Assembly: GCF_002836715.1 (NCBI RefSeq)
Contig: NZ_PJAT01000065.1
Coordinates: 22,914 to 86,913 of the forward strand
From: Psychrobacter sp. 4Dc
GTDB taxonomy: Bacteria; Pseudomonadota; Gammaproteobacteria; Pseudomonadales; Moraxellaceae
Reading direction: 5' to 3'
Length of the DNA: 64,000 nucleotides
Below the pieces are notes generated by a model that made no database searches, was not told the DNA's origin, and worked only from the letters and a program-made list of their open reading frames with translations. Numbering within the stretch: the first letter of the stretch is position 1; every line of letters starts with the position of its first letter. The translations under genes and the position numbers were made by a program. Positions 54,148 to 63,997 of the stretch are shown here, in pieces.

Positions 54148-54232
54148 TAACGTTTGCGAGTTAGCTGTATCTATCCAAACGCTAAGTCGCCTCTGAACAA
54201 CTATTTTTGCAAAAATACGGAAGAGAGTAGAT

Positions 54233-54958
54233 ATGTGGGAGTTGGTAAAAGCAGGTGGCTGGCTAATGACACCTATCGTGGTCTGTTCTATATTGGCATT
54301 AGTTATCATTATTGAACGTAGCCATACGCTACAGTTTAACAAAGTTGCTCCTAGCAGGTTGCGCGAACAGCTAATAACTCGTTTACGTGAAAATGGCGAT
54401 ATTGGCCGCACACAATTGATGAATGTAAAAGAAAAGACGGCGCTTGGCGATATCTTGGCAACGGGTTTGCTTTACCGTCAGTACGGGCTAGAGTCGATGA
54501 CGATGCACATGCAAAATCGTGCCAGTGTACAAGTTCATCAATTAGAAAAAAACATCAATATGTTGGGTACAATTGGTGCCATTGCGCCGTTACTTGGCCT
54601 ATTAGGTACGGTACTAGGGATCATATCGTCATTTTTGGCGATTACCGATGGCGCCATGCAAGATCCGACGATGCTAGCCGCTGGTGTATCACAGGCACTA
54701 ATCACTACCGCTGCTGGTATGATTGTTGCTATCCCTGCGCTGGTTGCTTATCGTTATTTTCAGCGCCGTATCATTGATATTAATGCTCAGTTTGAGACTC
54801 AAGCAGGTCTTATGATTCAAGAGCTGTATGATTATCACTTGCTTGCTAGTACGCAGCCATCTACATCTTCTAGCCGTACGTCAATAGAAGATAGTATTGT
54901 GCAAGAGCGTTCATTCGGTGCGTTGGATTCGGATAAGACTAGCATAGCGGCAGTGTAG
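54233..54958 (+). CDS. exbB: MotA/TolQ/ExbB-family proton-channel protein
   Basis: 241 residues. One N-terminal helix (WLMTPIVVCSILALVIIIERSHTL), a cytosolic loop, then two helices holding the conserved block NINMLGTIGAIAPLLGLLGTVLGIISSFLAI and VSQALITTAAGMIVAIPALVAYRYFQRR. With the ExbD-like partner it forms a proton-driven motor. The pair lies before msbA-lpxK-kdsB, as in Pseudomonas and Acinetobacter. No TonB is adjacent, so the energised partner is not known; TolQ is an alternative name but context favours ExbB. The C-terminal tail of about 35 residues is Ser/Thr-rich. Confidence 0.88.
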   Translation: MWELVKAGGWLMTPIVVCSILALVIIIERSHTLQFNKVAPSRLREQLITRLRENGDIGRTQLMNVKEKTALGDILATGLLYRQYGLESMTMHMQNRASVQVHQLEKNINMLGTIGAIAPLLGLLGTVLGIISSFLAITDGAMQDPTMLAAGVSQALITTAAGMIVAIPALVAYRYFQRRIIDINAQFETQAGLMIQELYDYHLLASTQPSTSSSRTSIEDSIVQERSFGALDSDKTSIAAV

Positions 54959-55023
54959 TCAATGCGGTTTTAAAGAATAGATGTCTTGAGCCTATAAATG
55001 GTAGCTGAATTAAAGAGATTGAT

Positions 55024-55455
55024 ATGCGTTTTAGAAAACCAACGGTTGAACCGCTTGAAATTAATCTGACACCGATGATTGATTGTTTACTGTTTTTAAT
55101 TGTTTTTTTATTACTTGCTACCTCATTCAATCACTTTAGTCGTTTAAATATTATCCTTCCTGAAGCGGAAGGTGTCGCACTGACAGATCAAAACAACAGT
55201 ATCGAAGTAGCTGTGCAAGAAGATGGTAGCTATTTGGTCAACGGCATTACACTTGCTAGTAGCAATGAGGCTGAACTGACCAGTATGTTGCAGCAAGAGG
55301 CGGGCAGCAATCGCGATATGTTATTTTTCATTGCAGCGGATGCCAATGCGACCCATCAGTCTGTGGTACGAGTAATGGATATCGCTGGAAAGCTCGGATT
55401 TTTGAATTTAAACATCAGTACAGTGGTACCCCTTGGTCAAACTCTACCACATTGA
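55024..55455 (+). CDS. exbD: ExbD/TolR-family protein
   Basis: 143 residues. One N-terminal membrane helix with the essential Asp (Asp20) in EINLTPMIDCLLFLIVFLLLATSF, then a periplasmic domain with VAVQEDGSYLVNGI and IAADANATHQSVVRVMDIAGKLGF, as in ExbD and TolR. It starts 65 bases after the ExbB-like stop and works with it in proton-powered energisation of the envelope. Confidence 0.92.
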   Translation: MRFRKPTVEPLEINLTPMIDCLLFLIVFLLLATSFNHFSRLNIILPEAEGVALTDQNNSIEVAVQEDGSYLVNGITLASSNEAELTSMLQQEAGSNRDMLFFIAADANATHQSVVRVMDIAGKLGFLNLNISTVVPLGQTLPH

Positions 55456-55530
55456 CATATATAGCCTTACTACCATAAAACTGTGTTCCACACGGTCCAT
55501 TCATATTATATTACCCAAATTGAGGCTTTT

Positions 55531-57300
55531 ATGAGCCATTCCAAAACAAAAAAATTATCTAGCAATGCACAGTCATTATCAACTCCTAAACTTAGTACAT
55601 TATTACGTCTTTTGAGCTATTTAAAGCCTTATTGGTGGGCGTTACTATTAGTAATAGTGGGGTTTGCAATTAATGCAGGGACAGAGATCTGGATTGCCAA
55701 GTTATTACAATATATTACTGATGCTATTAATCAAAATGACCGTAGTAAACAAGCTTTATTTCCACTGTTAATTATTGCATTGTTCTTTGTACGCGGTGTT
55801 GGTAGCTTTCTGGGTAACTACTATTCTGCTCTGGTCTCAAGAAATCTAGTTTATAAACTGCGAGTGGAAGTTTTTAATAAGCTTTTACGCTTGCCAAGTT
55901 CTTTTTACTTGGCCAACTCCTCTGGAACTATTTCATCGAAGCTTATCTTTGATGTAGAGCAGGTAACAGCGGCCAGTACCGATTCAATGAAAACCTTAGT
56001 GCGTGATGGTTTGACAGTTATAGCGTTAATAGGGTTTTTACTTTATACCAATTGGCGATTGACCTTGATTTTGTTTTTAGTCTTGCCGCCCATTTTATGG
56101 TTGGTTAGAGTGGCTTCCAAACGATATATTAAACTTTCCAAAGGTATCCAAGAAACCATGGGTGGTGTTAGTCATATCACGAATGAGGTAGTTGGTGGTT
56201 ATCAAGTGGTAAAAAACTATGGTGGTCAACCTTATGAAGCACGCCGTTTCGACGAAGTATCGAAAAAGAACTTGCGTCAAGGTATGAAAATCGTGGTTAC
56301 CAATAGTATTAACACCCCAGCCGTACAGCTATTGATGGCGATGGCCATGTCTGTAGTAGTATGGCTAGCACTACAGCCATCAATAATCGATAATATCACA
56401 GCGGGCGAATTCATATCTTATATTGCCGCCGCTGGCTTGCTCAGCAAACCAGTACGCTCGCTCACTGATGTCAACCAAAAGCTACAAAGAGGCATTGCCG
56501 CTGGTGAGTCGATTTTTGCGTTAATTGATGAGACTGAAGAAGTTGATACAGGCATACAAAGCCCTTCTTTATCAGGTGAGGTCAATCTGAATAATGTTGG
56601 TTTAACCTATCCTGACTCAACCATCGCTTTACGTGATTTTAGTTTGGATATCCGAGCAGGCGAAACAGTAGCGTTGGTCGGACGAAGTGGAGCAGGCAAG
56701 TCGTCACTGGTTAATTTATTGACACGTACGCTCACCACGACCTCAGGTCAGATTACACTGGATGGCATACCAATTGAAGACATTAAATTAGAGAGTTTGC
56801 GCGCCCAAATCGCTATGGTAAACCAACAAGTTGTACTGTTCAATACCACGGTATTAAACAATATTGCTTATGGAAGTCTGGCTAATAAGACTCAAGCTGA
56901 AGTTGAACGAGCAGCGAAAGAAGCTTTTGCTCATGACTTTATTATGAAAATGCCAAACGGTTATCAGAGTGAAATTGGTGCTGAAGGATTACAGTTATCA
57001 GGCGGACAGCGTCAGCGTTTATCTATTGCTCGCGCACTACTAAAGGATGCACCGATTCTAATTTTAGATGAAGCCACTAGCGCACTTGATAATGAGTCTG
57101 AGTATTACATTCAGCAAGCGCTCGATAATGTGATGAAAGACCGCACCACACTGGTCATTGCCCATCGATTGACGACTATCGAATCAGCGGATCGTATTGC
57201 TGTGATGGATGGCGGCCAGATTGTTGAGTTAGGAACACATAATGAGCTAATGCAGCTGCAAGGCCACTATGCGCAAATGTATGCTCGAGATTTCGAGTAG
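55531..57300 (+). CDS. msbA: Lipid A export ATP-binding/permease protein MsbA
   Basis: 589 residues from the ATG at 55531 (TGAGG six bases upstream); a GTG at 55483 would add 16 residues without a ribosome site. The six-helix ABC exporter domain is followed by a complete nucleotide-binding domain: Walker A GRSGAGKSSLVNLL, signature LSGGQRQRLSIARALL, Walker B ILILDEATSAL and H-loop IAHRL. It flips lipid A-core across the inner membrane. lpxK and kdsB follow at once, which supports MsbA over other exporters. Confidence 0.95.
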   Translation: MSHSKTKKLSSNAQSLSTPKLSTLLRLLSYLKPYWWALLLVIVGFAINAGTEIWIAKLLQYITDAINQNDRSKQALFPLLIIALFFVRGVGSFLGNYYSALVSRNLVYKLRVEVFNKLLRLPSSFYLANSSGTISSKLIFDVEQVTAASTDSMKTLVRDGLTVIALIGFLLYTNWRLTLILFLVLPPILWLVRVASKRYIKLSKGIQETMGGVSHITNEVVGGYQVVKNYGGQPYEARRFDEVSKKNLRQGMKIVVTNSINTPAVQLLMAMAMSVVVWLALQPSIIDNITAGEFISYIAAAGLLSKPVRSLTDVNQKLQRGIAAGESIFALIDETEEVDTGIQSPSLSGEVNLNNVGLTYPDSTIALRDFSLDIRAGETVALVGRSGAGKSSLVNLLTRTLTTTSGQITLDGIPIEDIKLESLRAQIAMVNQQVVLFNTTVLNNIAYGSLANKTQAEVERAAKEAFAHDFIMKMPNGYQSEIGAEGLQLSGGQRQRLSIARALLKDAPILILDEATSALDNESEYYIQQALDNVMKDRTTLVIAHRLTTIESADRIAVMDGGQIVELGTHNELMQLQGHYAQMYARDFE

Positions 57301-57366
57301 CCAGTTTAGAAGTTTTTAGCCAATTTTCACGCAGCCATGAACCAATAAGATAAGCGATATTGATTA

Positions 57367-58497
57367 ATGAGTATTGAGACGACAGTCACCCGCGCATGGC
57401 AACGTCAAGCTGTTTGGTTGTGGTTGTTGCTGCCTATCAGCTGGTTGTACGGTTTCATCACTTTATTGCGTCGTCAAGCTTATAAGGCTGGCCTATTATC
57501 AAGCTATCGAGCACCTATTCCTGTGATGGTCATTGGTAATATCAGTGTGGGTGGTAGTGGTAAGACGCCGCTGATTATTGCTCTGGTCAGCTACTTACAA
57601 AAAAAAGGCATAAAATTAGGGGTAATCAGTCGCGGGTATGGCGGTGATACGAGTCAAATGCCAGCATTGGTTAGTGCTACCAGCTTACCCCATGTAGTAG
57701 GGGATGAGCCTTGTTTGATTGCTCATACGACAGGCGCTGCTATGGCAGTGTGCCCCAATCGTCAGCAAGCGATTGCCACTCTATTAAAGGCAGAGCCTAA
57801 TTTGCAATTGATTATTGCAGATGATGGTTTGCAGCATTATGCACTACAGCGCGATATCGAATGGATTGTGGTAGATGCCGCCCGTGGGTTTGGTAACAAG
57901 CAACTATTGCCAACGGGCTTTTTGCGTGAGCCAATGTCACGATTAGAGGGTGCCAATGTTATTTATCATGAAAAGCCAAGTACAGATTTAACTCGGACTT
58001 CTAGAAGTGGTAATAAGATACAGTCTACTGATCGTTTGACCATGCATTTGCAAGCTGCTGAGTTACAGCGCCTATGGGATCCTACATCGAGTGTAGCTCA
58101 AGTAAATAGTGTGAAGCCTCCTAATAATAGCCGAGTTCATGCTGTTAGTGGTATCGGCTATCCGCAGCGGTTTTTTGATACCTTAGAATCTATTGGCTTT
58201 GAGGTCATGGGGCATCCTTACCCTGACCATTATGATTTTAGTTTGGCTGAGCTTTTACAATATGATGATTATCCTATCATCGTAACCAGTAAAGATGCGG
58301 TAAAAATCAGCGTATTGTTGGCAGACTATACAGCGACACAAGCACTCAGTGATGAGTATATAGAGCTTGTCAGTAGACTATGGGTGTTGCCAGTGACGGC
58401 TGTATTATCAGAGAGTATTTATCATAATCTAGATGCGCAGCTAAAGACGCTAGGGATTCGTATCGACCATGATATGAACACGTCAGCCTCATTATAA
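57367..58497 (+). CDS. lpxK: Tetraacyldisaccharide 4'-kinase
   Basis: 376 residues. The membrane-near N-terminal helix (VWLWLLLPISWLYGFITLLRR), the P-loop VIGNISVGGSGKTPL (about 57-71), the catalytic region SRGYGG and DDGLQHYALQRDIEWIVVDAARGFGN are diagnostic of LpxK, which phosphorylates the 4' position of the lipid A precursor. The middle carries a less conserved polar stretch near residue 205-235. 66 bases after msbA and 49 before kdsB; likely one operon. Confidence 0.96.
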   Translation: MSIETTVTRAWQRQAVWLWLLLPISWLYGFITLLRRQAYKAGLLSSYRAPIPVMVIGNISVGGSGKTPLIIALVSYLQKKGIKLGVISRGYGGDTSQMPALVSATSLPHVVGDEPCLIAHTTGAAMAVCPNRQQAIATLLKAEPNLQLIIADDGLQHYALQRDIEWIVVDAARGFGNKQLLPTGFLREPMSRLEGANVIYHEKPSTDLTRTSRSGNKIQSTDRLTMHLQAAELQRLWDPTSSVAQVNSVKPPNNSRVHAVSGIGYPQRFFDTLESIGFEVMGHPYPDHYDFSLAELLQYDDYPIIVTSKDAVKISVLLADYTATQALSDEYIELVSRLWVLPVTAVLSESIYHNLDAQLKTLGIRIDHDMNTSASL

Positions 58498-58546
58498 ATA
58501 TCAGCTAATATTTTAAGTCGCCGTATAATTTTTATAGGAATACGCC

Positions 58547-59359
58547 ATGTCGTTCGCCACCATACCTGCCAAAACCCATATCGTGATTCCTGCACGTTTT
58601 AAGAGTACACGGCTACCTGGTAAGCCATTGTTAACTATTCATGGTAAGCCGATGATACTTTGGGTAGCAGAAAAAGCGCAGACAGCAAGTTTTGCTGATG
58701 ACATGTGTATAGCGACTGATGATGAGCAAATTGCAAAAGTTTGCACCGATGCAGGTTTTGATGTGGTTATGACCAGTAGTGAGCATGCTTCAGGGACGGA
58801 TCGCTTGGCAGAGGTAGCAGCTATCAAAGGTTGGGCTGACCACGATATTGTGGTGAATATGCAAGGCGATGAACCCCTTGTACCACCATTGCTTTTGGAA
58901 CAAGTACAGGCGCTCTTGGTAGCGGATGAGGATAGCGTGATGGCCACACTCTGTGAGCCTATCGATGACTATGATACGTTCCAGCGGCCATCGGTAGTAA
59001 AAGTGGTCAGTCAATTTGCTAATAACGTACAGCGTGCGCTCTATTTTAGCCGCGCACCGATTCCTTGTGATCGTGATGTTGTATTGGCTGATAATAACCA
59101 GATGCAACCACCGAATAACGCCTATCGCCATTTGGGTTTATATGCTTATCGTGTCAGTCTATTACAGCAGTTCGTAAACTGGCCACAAACACCACTTGAG
59201 ATACTCGAAAGCTTAGAGCAATTACGTGTTTTAGAAAATGGTCAGCATATCGCAATCGCAGAAGCTGCCTGTCAGCTACCAGCTGGCGTCGATACACAAG
59301 AAGATTTAGACCGTCTAAATGCGATGAGCTTAGATAACTTTCAGAACTCTACTAAGTAA
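58547..59359 (+). CDS. kdsB: 3-deoxy-manno-octulosonate cytidylyltransferase
   Basis: 270 residues. [34 protein letters not shown] is the nucleotidyltransferase start; [11 protein letters not shown] and [13 protein letters not shown] provide the metal and Kdo-binding residues; [12 protein letters not shown] and [26 protein letters not shown] follow. It activates Kdo as CMP-Kdo for lipopolysaccharide. The position after lpxK is common in gammaproteobacteria. Confidence 0.97.
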   Translation: MSFATIPAKTHIVIPARFKSTRLPGKPLLTIHGKPMILWVAEKAQTASFADDMCIATDDEQIAKVCTDAGFDVVMTSSEHASGTDRLAEVAAIKGWADHDIVVNMQGDEPLVPPLLLEQVQALLVADEDSVMATLCEPIDDYDTFQRPSVVKVVSQFANNVQRALYFSRAPIPCDRDVVLADNNQMQPPNNAYRHLGLYAYRVSLLQQFVNWPQTPLEILESLEQLRVLENGQHIAIAEAACQLPAGVDTQEDLDRLNAMSLDNFQNSTK

Positions 59360-59463
59360 TAGTCTGAGCAAAGTTGCGTACGATTCTAAGCTTCATACAA
59401 CGCTAAAGTATTGTTATCTTGGCTATACCTGAAATACCTAATCAATGTGATAGAGCCATAACC

Positions 59464-60594
59464 ATGAATAATTTGACAGGAAATATGGACGCACTAGATA
59501 ACACAGACCGTATGTATTTTGCGCCACTACTGCCATGGCAAAAAGTACTGTGGTTACAGTTGACTGAGCGCGTACTTAAGCAGCAGTCTTTGCCGCATGC
59601 ATTGCTCGCTGCTGGTATGCAAGGTATGGGCAAACGCGCCTTTGTATGGCGATTGGTCGCTTGGCTATTATGCCGTGAGCGTGGTACACACCCACTAGGT
59701 GCTTGTGAAGTATGTGAGAGTTGTCAGTGGCTCAAGTCGGGAACTCATCCGAGCTTGCAAGTATTACCACTCGTTAGTATGCCGATCAGTGCCGAAAGCG
59801 ATGCGCTTCAAGAAAAATCAAGCAGTACAAAAGATAAAAAAGGCGCTAAAGCTACTAGCAATAGCGCACTTAAGATCAAAGTAGATGATATTCGTGCTTT
59901 GCAGCCTTTTATTTATCAAGGCGGGCAAGGGATGCGCATCTGTGTATTAGATCACGCTGAAAAAATGACGGTGGCCGCTGCTAATGCGCTGCTTAAGACA
60001 TTGGAAGAACCGCAAGCGCAGGTGCATCTGTTTTTGATTAGTGATACGCCTGCTCAACTATTGCCAACGATTAAGAGTCGTGTGCAACAGTTAGCATTAC
60101 AGACAATTGAGCCGACTGTTGCTGTCGATTATGTGACGCAGGCGCTAGGTCATACGATTAACCGCGAAGCCGTCGGTACCGCTGCGATTGAGCAGTTGAT
60201 ACAACTGGCCAATGGTGCGCCGTTAGCTGCTATCGCTTTGGCGCAAGCACCATGGTATAGCAAGCGCAGCTTATGGTTAACCACATGGCAGGCGCTACGT
60301 AGCGGTAAACGTAGTGGTGTGGCGGCAAGTGATTATTGGCAAGGTCAGCTCAATATTAAAGAGTTTATACAGCTGTCTGAGCTGATGCTCCTTGATATAC
60401 GCCGTGTCTGTTTGGGCCTTGTTGAACTGCAAAAGGATGTCAATCTATCAACGATATTGGCTACTTATCAACCTACTGATAGCGGGTTAGAGGCATTTGC
60501 CAACAGCGTGCAGCAGACCAAAATCGCACTACAACAAAATGTGCAAGAAAAATTTGCCTATGATAAGCTAATGCAAGAGTTAGCAAGCTTATAG
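59464..60594 (+). CDS. holB: DNA polymerase III delta' subunit
   Basis: 376 residues from the ATG at 59464; a TTG at 59419 and an ATG at 59485 (with AGGA close by) are alternatives. The clamp-loader fold is shown by LPWQKVLWLQLTERVLKQQSLPHALLAAGMQGMGKRAF, the zinc-binding CEVCESCQWLKSGTHPSL (about 80-97), IRALQPFIYQGGQGMRICVLDHAEKMTVAAANALLKTLEEP and FLISDTPAQLLPTIKSRVQQL. A short Lys/Ser-rich insertion is near residue 120. Delta' lacks a working ATP site, as in the family. pilZ follows, as in Pseudomonas. Confidence 0.95.
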   Translation: MNNLTGNMDALDNTDRMYFAPLLPWQKVLWLQLTERVLKQQSLPHALLAAGMQGMGKRAFVWRLVAWLLCRERGTHPLGACEVCESCQWLKSGTHPSLQVLPLVSMPISAESDALQEKSSSTKDKKGAKATSNSALKIKVDDIRALQPFIYQGGQGMRICVLDHAEKMTVAAANALLKTLEEPQAQVHLFLISDTPAQLLPTIKSRVQQLALQTIEPTVAVDYVTQALGHTINREAVGTAAIEQLIQLANGAPLAAIALAQAPWYSKRSLWLTTWQALRSGKRSGVAASDYWQGQLNIKEFIQLSELMLLDIRRVCLGLVELQKDVNLSTILATYQPTDSGLEAFANSVQQTKIALQQNVQEKFAYDKLMQELASL

Positions 60595-60705
60595 AGCCAT
60601 GCTTGAGTGCTTAATTATTGTTCAAAAATTTGCAATTGTTTTTAACTATATACTATCAATTATTTATATAAATATATTAAACCCAGTTGATGAAGGAAGC
60701 TGACT

Positions 60706-61053
60706 ATGGCAATGCCAGGACGTGGCGGGATTTTAACCTGTCATTATGAAAGTATCGAAATGTTATATGCCAGCTATTTGTCATTTGTCAGTAATGGCGC
60801 TTTGTTTGTACCGTCTGATAAAGCTCAGCAATTGGGTGATGAGGTGTTTATTGCTATCACGCTACCCAACTCTAGTGAACGTCTACCAATGAATGGTAAG
60901 ATTGTTTGGATTAACTCTAAGAGTCAAGGCAGTCGACCTGCAGGGTTTGCTGTGCAAATTGGTAGTGATGTCTCTGGCCAAAGAATTAAGAATGAAGTTG
61001 AGCGCCTACTAGCGGGAAAAATCGATAGTTTGCAATCGACTTATACTATGTAG
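60706..61053 (+). CDS. pilZ: Type IV pilus protein PilZ
   Basis: 115 residues, the length of Pseudomonas PilZ. GGILTCHYESIEMLYASYLSFVSNGALFVPSDKAQQLGDEVFIAITLPNSSERLPMNGKIVW is the PilZ beta-barrel. The RxxxR and D/NxSxxG c-di-GMP motifs are missing, as in PilZ proper, which acts by binding PilB/FimX-type partners and not c-di-GMP. The holB-pilZ order supports the name. Confidence 0.93.
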   Translation: MAMPGRGGILTCHYESIEMLYASYLSFVSNGALFVPSDKAQQLGDEVFIAITLPNSSERLPMNGKIVWINSKSQGSRPAGFAVQIGSDVSGQRIKNEVERLLAGKIDSLQSTYTM

Positions 61054-61137
61054 TATCTATGTAATAACTGGGTAGTATCTAGAAAACATATCTGTATCTC
61101 TAATGAGTTTGGCTGTAGTTTTGAACTTATTAATATA

Positions 61138-61173
61138 AAAAAGCAGCCTTATTATTTAGTAAGGCTGCTTTTT
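61138..61173. terminator. Bidirectional terminator between pilZ and ppk2
   Basis: Strong stem AAAAAGCAGCCTTA/TAAGGCTGCTTTTT with an eight-base loop, between convergent genes. Confidence 0.9.
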
Positions 61174-61217
61174 AGATCAGTTTTCTTTAATTTTTTATAG
61201 TAGTAGGCGCTAGTCGC

Positions 61218-62297
61218 TTAATAACGAGGCGGTACATACATATCATCGGGAATAGGTTCGCGGTAGTACTCATCATCGCGTTTGCGATTGGGTAACTCAA
61301 TTTCGTCACGAGGGACTTCTTTGTAAGGGATTTGGTCGAGCAAATGGGCAATACAGTTCAGCCTAGCCCGCTTCTTGTTATTGCCTTCGACAACCCACCA
61401 AGGTGCTTCAGGAATATGAGTACGCTCAAACATGGTTTCTTTTGCTTTGGTGTAATCTTCCCAGCGTCTGCGCGACTGTAGGTCCATTGGTGAGAGTTTC
61501 CACTGCTTAAGCGGATCATATATTCGGCTCATAAATCGTGCATGTTGCTCATCATCAGTGATAGAAAACCAGTATTTTACTAAGCGAATGCCTGAGCGTA
61601 CGAGCATACGCTCAAACTCTGGTACTGATTGAAAAAATTCCTCATATTGCGCGTCAGTACAAAACCCCATAACACGCTCAACGCCTCCGCGGTTGTACCA
61701 ACTACGGTCAAACAATACGATTTCGCCTGCTGCAGGCAAGTGGGCCACGTAACGTTGGAAGTACCACTGTGTTTGCTCACGCTCAGTGGGAGCAGGCAGG
61801 GCAGCTACCCTGCACACGCGTGGGTTTAATCGTTGGGTAATGCGTTTAATGGCACCACCTTTACCAGCAGAATCCCGCCCTTCAAAAATAACGACAATAC
61901 GCTCACCGCGATCAACTACCCAATCTTGTAGTTTTATCAGTTCTCGCTGTAGTCGTACCAACTCTTGAAAGTAGGTACGTCGATCCAGTTTTTCTTGCTC
62001 GCTCATCTCACGTCCGTTAAAACGAAAGTCACGTGCATAGTCATCTATTTCATTTTCTAGTTCTTCATCATATGTATCGATTAAGTCTTGGTGCATTTTT
62101 CGACGTAAATCATCATCAAGAATGTCTTTTTCGATGCGTTCAGTAAGAATGGCTTGTTCCTGATGGTACCGATCTACATCCTCCTCAGTCGTTAGAGATT
62201 GAAAATCAGCGGTTGTAAGCGGTTCTGTCATCATCAGTTTTTCAGAGCCAAAAATAACTTGCCTCATTTTTCTTAATAAAATTTTTGTCTTACCCAT
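61218..62297 (-). CDS. ppk2: Polyphosphate kinase 2
   Basis: 359 residues from the ATG at 62297, preceded by AAAGGT; the longer frame starts inside a terminator stem and is rejected. The PPK2 core has Walker A FEGRDSAGKGGAIKRI (about 135-150), the LNPRVCRVAALPAPTEREQTQWYFQRYVAHLPAAGEI lid region, Walker B LFDRSWYNRGGVERVMGF (about 195-212) and DEQHARFMSRIYDPLKQWKLSPMD. It transfers phosphate between polyphosphate and nucleoside phosphates; the sub-class (ADP or AMP preferring) is not decided here. The N-terminal 60 residues are basic then acidic and less conserved. Confidence 0.94.
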   Translation of the reverse strand: MGKTKILLRKMRQVIFGSEKLMMTEPLTTADFQSLTTEEDVDRYHQEQAILTERIEKDILDDDLRRKMHQDLIDTYDEELENEIDDYARDFRFNGREMSEQEKLDRRTYFQELVRLQRELIKLQDWVVDRGERIVVIFEGRDSAGKGGAIKRITQRLNPRVCRVAALPAPTEREQTQWYFQRYVAHLPAAGEIVLFDRSWYNRGGVERVMGFCTDAQYEEFFQSVPEFERMLVRSGIRLVKYWFSITDDEQHARFMSRIYDPLKQWKLSPMDLQSRRRWEDYTKAKETMFERTHIPEAPWWVVEGNNKKRARLNCIAHLLDQIPYKEVPRDEIELPNRKRDDEYYREPIPDDMYVPPRY

Positions 62298-62376
62298 AAA
62301 TATTACCTTTGTTTTGCGTATCGGCTTTTTTAAGAGGCTACTATCTAGGTCGTTTCTATCATAGCAAAGTACAGAC

Positions 62377-62419
62377 AATAAAAAATGCCCTTTAAATAAA
62401 TTAAAGGGCATTTTTTATT
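62377..62419 (-). terminator. Terminator of the thiolase gene
   Basis: A 19-bp perfect stem (AATAAAAAATGCCCTTTAA and complement) with a five-base loop, 64 bases after the thiolase stop and upstream of ppk2. It shows the two genes are separately transcribed. Confidence 0.92.
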
Positions 62420-62482
62420 GATAGATATGTACTGATTAAACTAATAAGTCAGCGTATCTTGTTCACTTAAAAGTGACCAAGC

Positions 62483-63997
62483 TTATTTTTCTAGGATACA
62501 AGTCACGCCTTGACCACCTGCTGCGCAGATAGAGATAAGTGCACGACCTGAACCTTTTTGATCCAATAATTTAGCAGCAGTAGCTAGAATACGACCACCA
62601 GTTGCCGCAAATGGATGACCTGCCGCTAGTGATGAACCGTTTACGTTTAATTTGCTGCGATCGATAGAACCTAGTGGTGCATCTAAGCCTAAGCGCTCTT
62701 CACAGAATTTCTCATCTTCCCAAGCAGCTAAGGTTGATAGTACTTGTGAAGCGAAGGCTTCATGAATCTCATAAAAGTCAAAGTCTTGTAGAGTCAGACC
62801 AGCGCGCTCAAGCATACGTGGTACCGCATAAGCTGGTGCCATTAGTAAGCCTTCTGTGGTGCCAGATTTACCGATGAAGTCTACCGCTGCGGTTTCTTGA
62901 TGGACGATATAAGCAAGTGGTTTTAGGCCGTGCTCTTTTGCCCACTCATCAGTACCTAGTAGTACACAAGAAGCACCATCAGTAAGCGGCGTAGAGTTGG
63001 CAGCTGTCATCGTTGGATTGGCATTTTTTCTACCAAATACTGGCTTTAATTTGCCCAGTTTTTCTAATGTAGTATCTGGACGCAAGTTGTTATCACGAGT
63101 TAGGCCTTTGTATGGCGTGATCAAGTCGTCAAAGAAACCTTCGTCATAAGCGCGTGCTAGGTTTTGATGGCTGTTAAATGCAAGCTCATCCTGCGCTTCA
63201 CGGCTGATATTCCACTCAAGCGTGGTAATCGCTTGATGATCGCCCATTGATAGGCCAGTACGTGGCTCACCGTTTTGTGGTGAATCGATTAAGTCTTTTG
63301 GATTGAGACCCATTAGTGCTTTTAGACGTTGTTTGTTGTCTTTTGCTGCACCAAGTTTGATCAGTACTTTGCGCAAGCCATCGCCGACAGCGATAGGAGC
63401 ATCAGAAGTAGTATCTACACCGCCAGTAATCGCCGAATCAATCAGACCAAGTGCAATCTTGTTAGCAGAAGCAAAGGTCGCTTGTAAGCCAGTACCGCAA
63501 GCTTGTGAGATATCATAAGTTGGCGTATGTGGGTTCAGCGCGGTATTCAATGTGGCTTCACGAGTAAGGTTGATATCACGGCTAAGTTTCATGACTGCGC
63601 CAGATACCACTTCACCTACGGTTTCGCCTTGCAGGTTATAACGCTCAACCAAGCCGTCCAATGCAGCGGTTAGCATGTCTGTGTTGCTAACATCAGCGTA
63701 TGATCCGTTCGAGCGAGCGAATGGAATACGGTTACCACCTAAGATCGCAACACGGTTTAGGTTTGAAGCTGGTTTGGTCGCGCTAGTTTTTTTAGCTGGA
63801 GCAGGTTTTTTGGCAGCAGTGGTTTCCACTTTTTCATCGACCGCTTTTTTGCTAGCAGTTTCTTTAGCGCTAGTGTCTTTAGTCGAGGTGTTTTTTGCAG
63901 CAGATTCTTTTTTTGCTGTATCTGATTTTGTATCCGTTGCTTTAACAACTGTACTTTCAACAACAGGGCTATCTGGATGATTGTTTTTATTACTCAT
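62483..63997 (-). CDS. Acetyl-CoA C-acyltransferase (thiolase) with Lys/Ala-rich N-terminal extension
   Basis: 504 residues. The thiolase core begins near residue 80 (NRVAILGGNRIPFARSNGSY). Active-site residues are present: Cys in DISQACGTGLQA (about 163), His in YEIHEAFASQVL (about 410) and Cys in ISICAAGGQGV (about 493). The fold and spacing are close to FadI-type thiolases; whether it works in fatty acid breakdown or acetoacetyl-CoA synthesis is open. The first ~80 residues are almost only Lys, Ala, Thr, Ser, Glu and Asp (AAKKPAPAKKTSATKPAS), unlike ordinary thiolases. The ATG at 63997 is three bases from the window edge, so its promoter is not visible. Confidence 0.9.
   Translation of the reverse strand: MSNKNNHPDSPVVESTVVKATDTKSDTAKKESAAKNTSTKDTSAKETASKKAVDEKVETTAAKKPAPAKKTSATKPASNLNRVAILGGNRIPFARSNGSYADVSNTDMLTAALDGLVERYNLQGETVGEVVSGAVMKLSRDINLTREATLNTALNPHTPTYDISQACGTGLQATFASANKIALGLIDSAITGGVDTTSDAPIAVGDGLRKVLIKLGAAKDNKQRLKALMGLNPKDLIDSPQNGEPRTGLSMGDHQAITTLEWNISREAQDELAFNSHQNLARAYDEGFFDDLITPYKGLTRDNNLRPDTTLEKLGKLKPVFGRKNANPTMTAANSTPLTDGASCVLLGTDEWAKEHGLKPLAYIVHQETAAVDFIGKSGTTEGLLMAPAYAVPRMLERAGLTLQDFDFYEIHEAFASQVLSTLAAWEDEKFCEERLGLDAPLGSIDRSKLNVNGSSLAAGHPFAATGGRILATAAKLLDQKGSGRALISICAAGGQGVTCILEK

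Noticed and set aside
62298..62411. Longer ppk2 frame starting at 62411
   Set aside because: It starts inside the 19-bp terminator stem of the thiolase gene; ATG 62297 has AAAGGT upstream.
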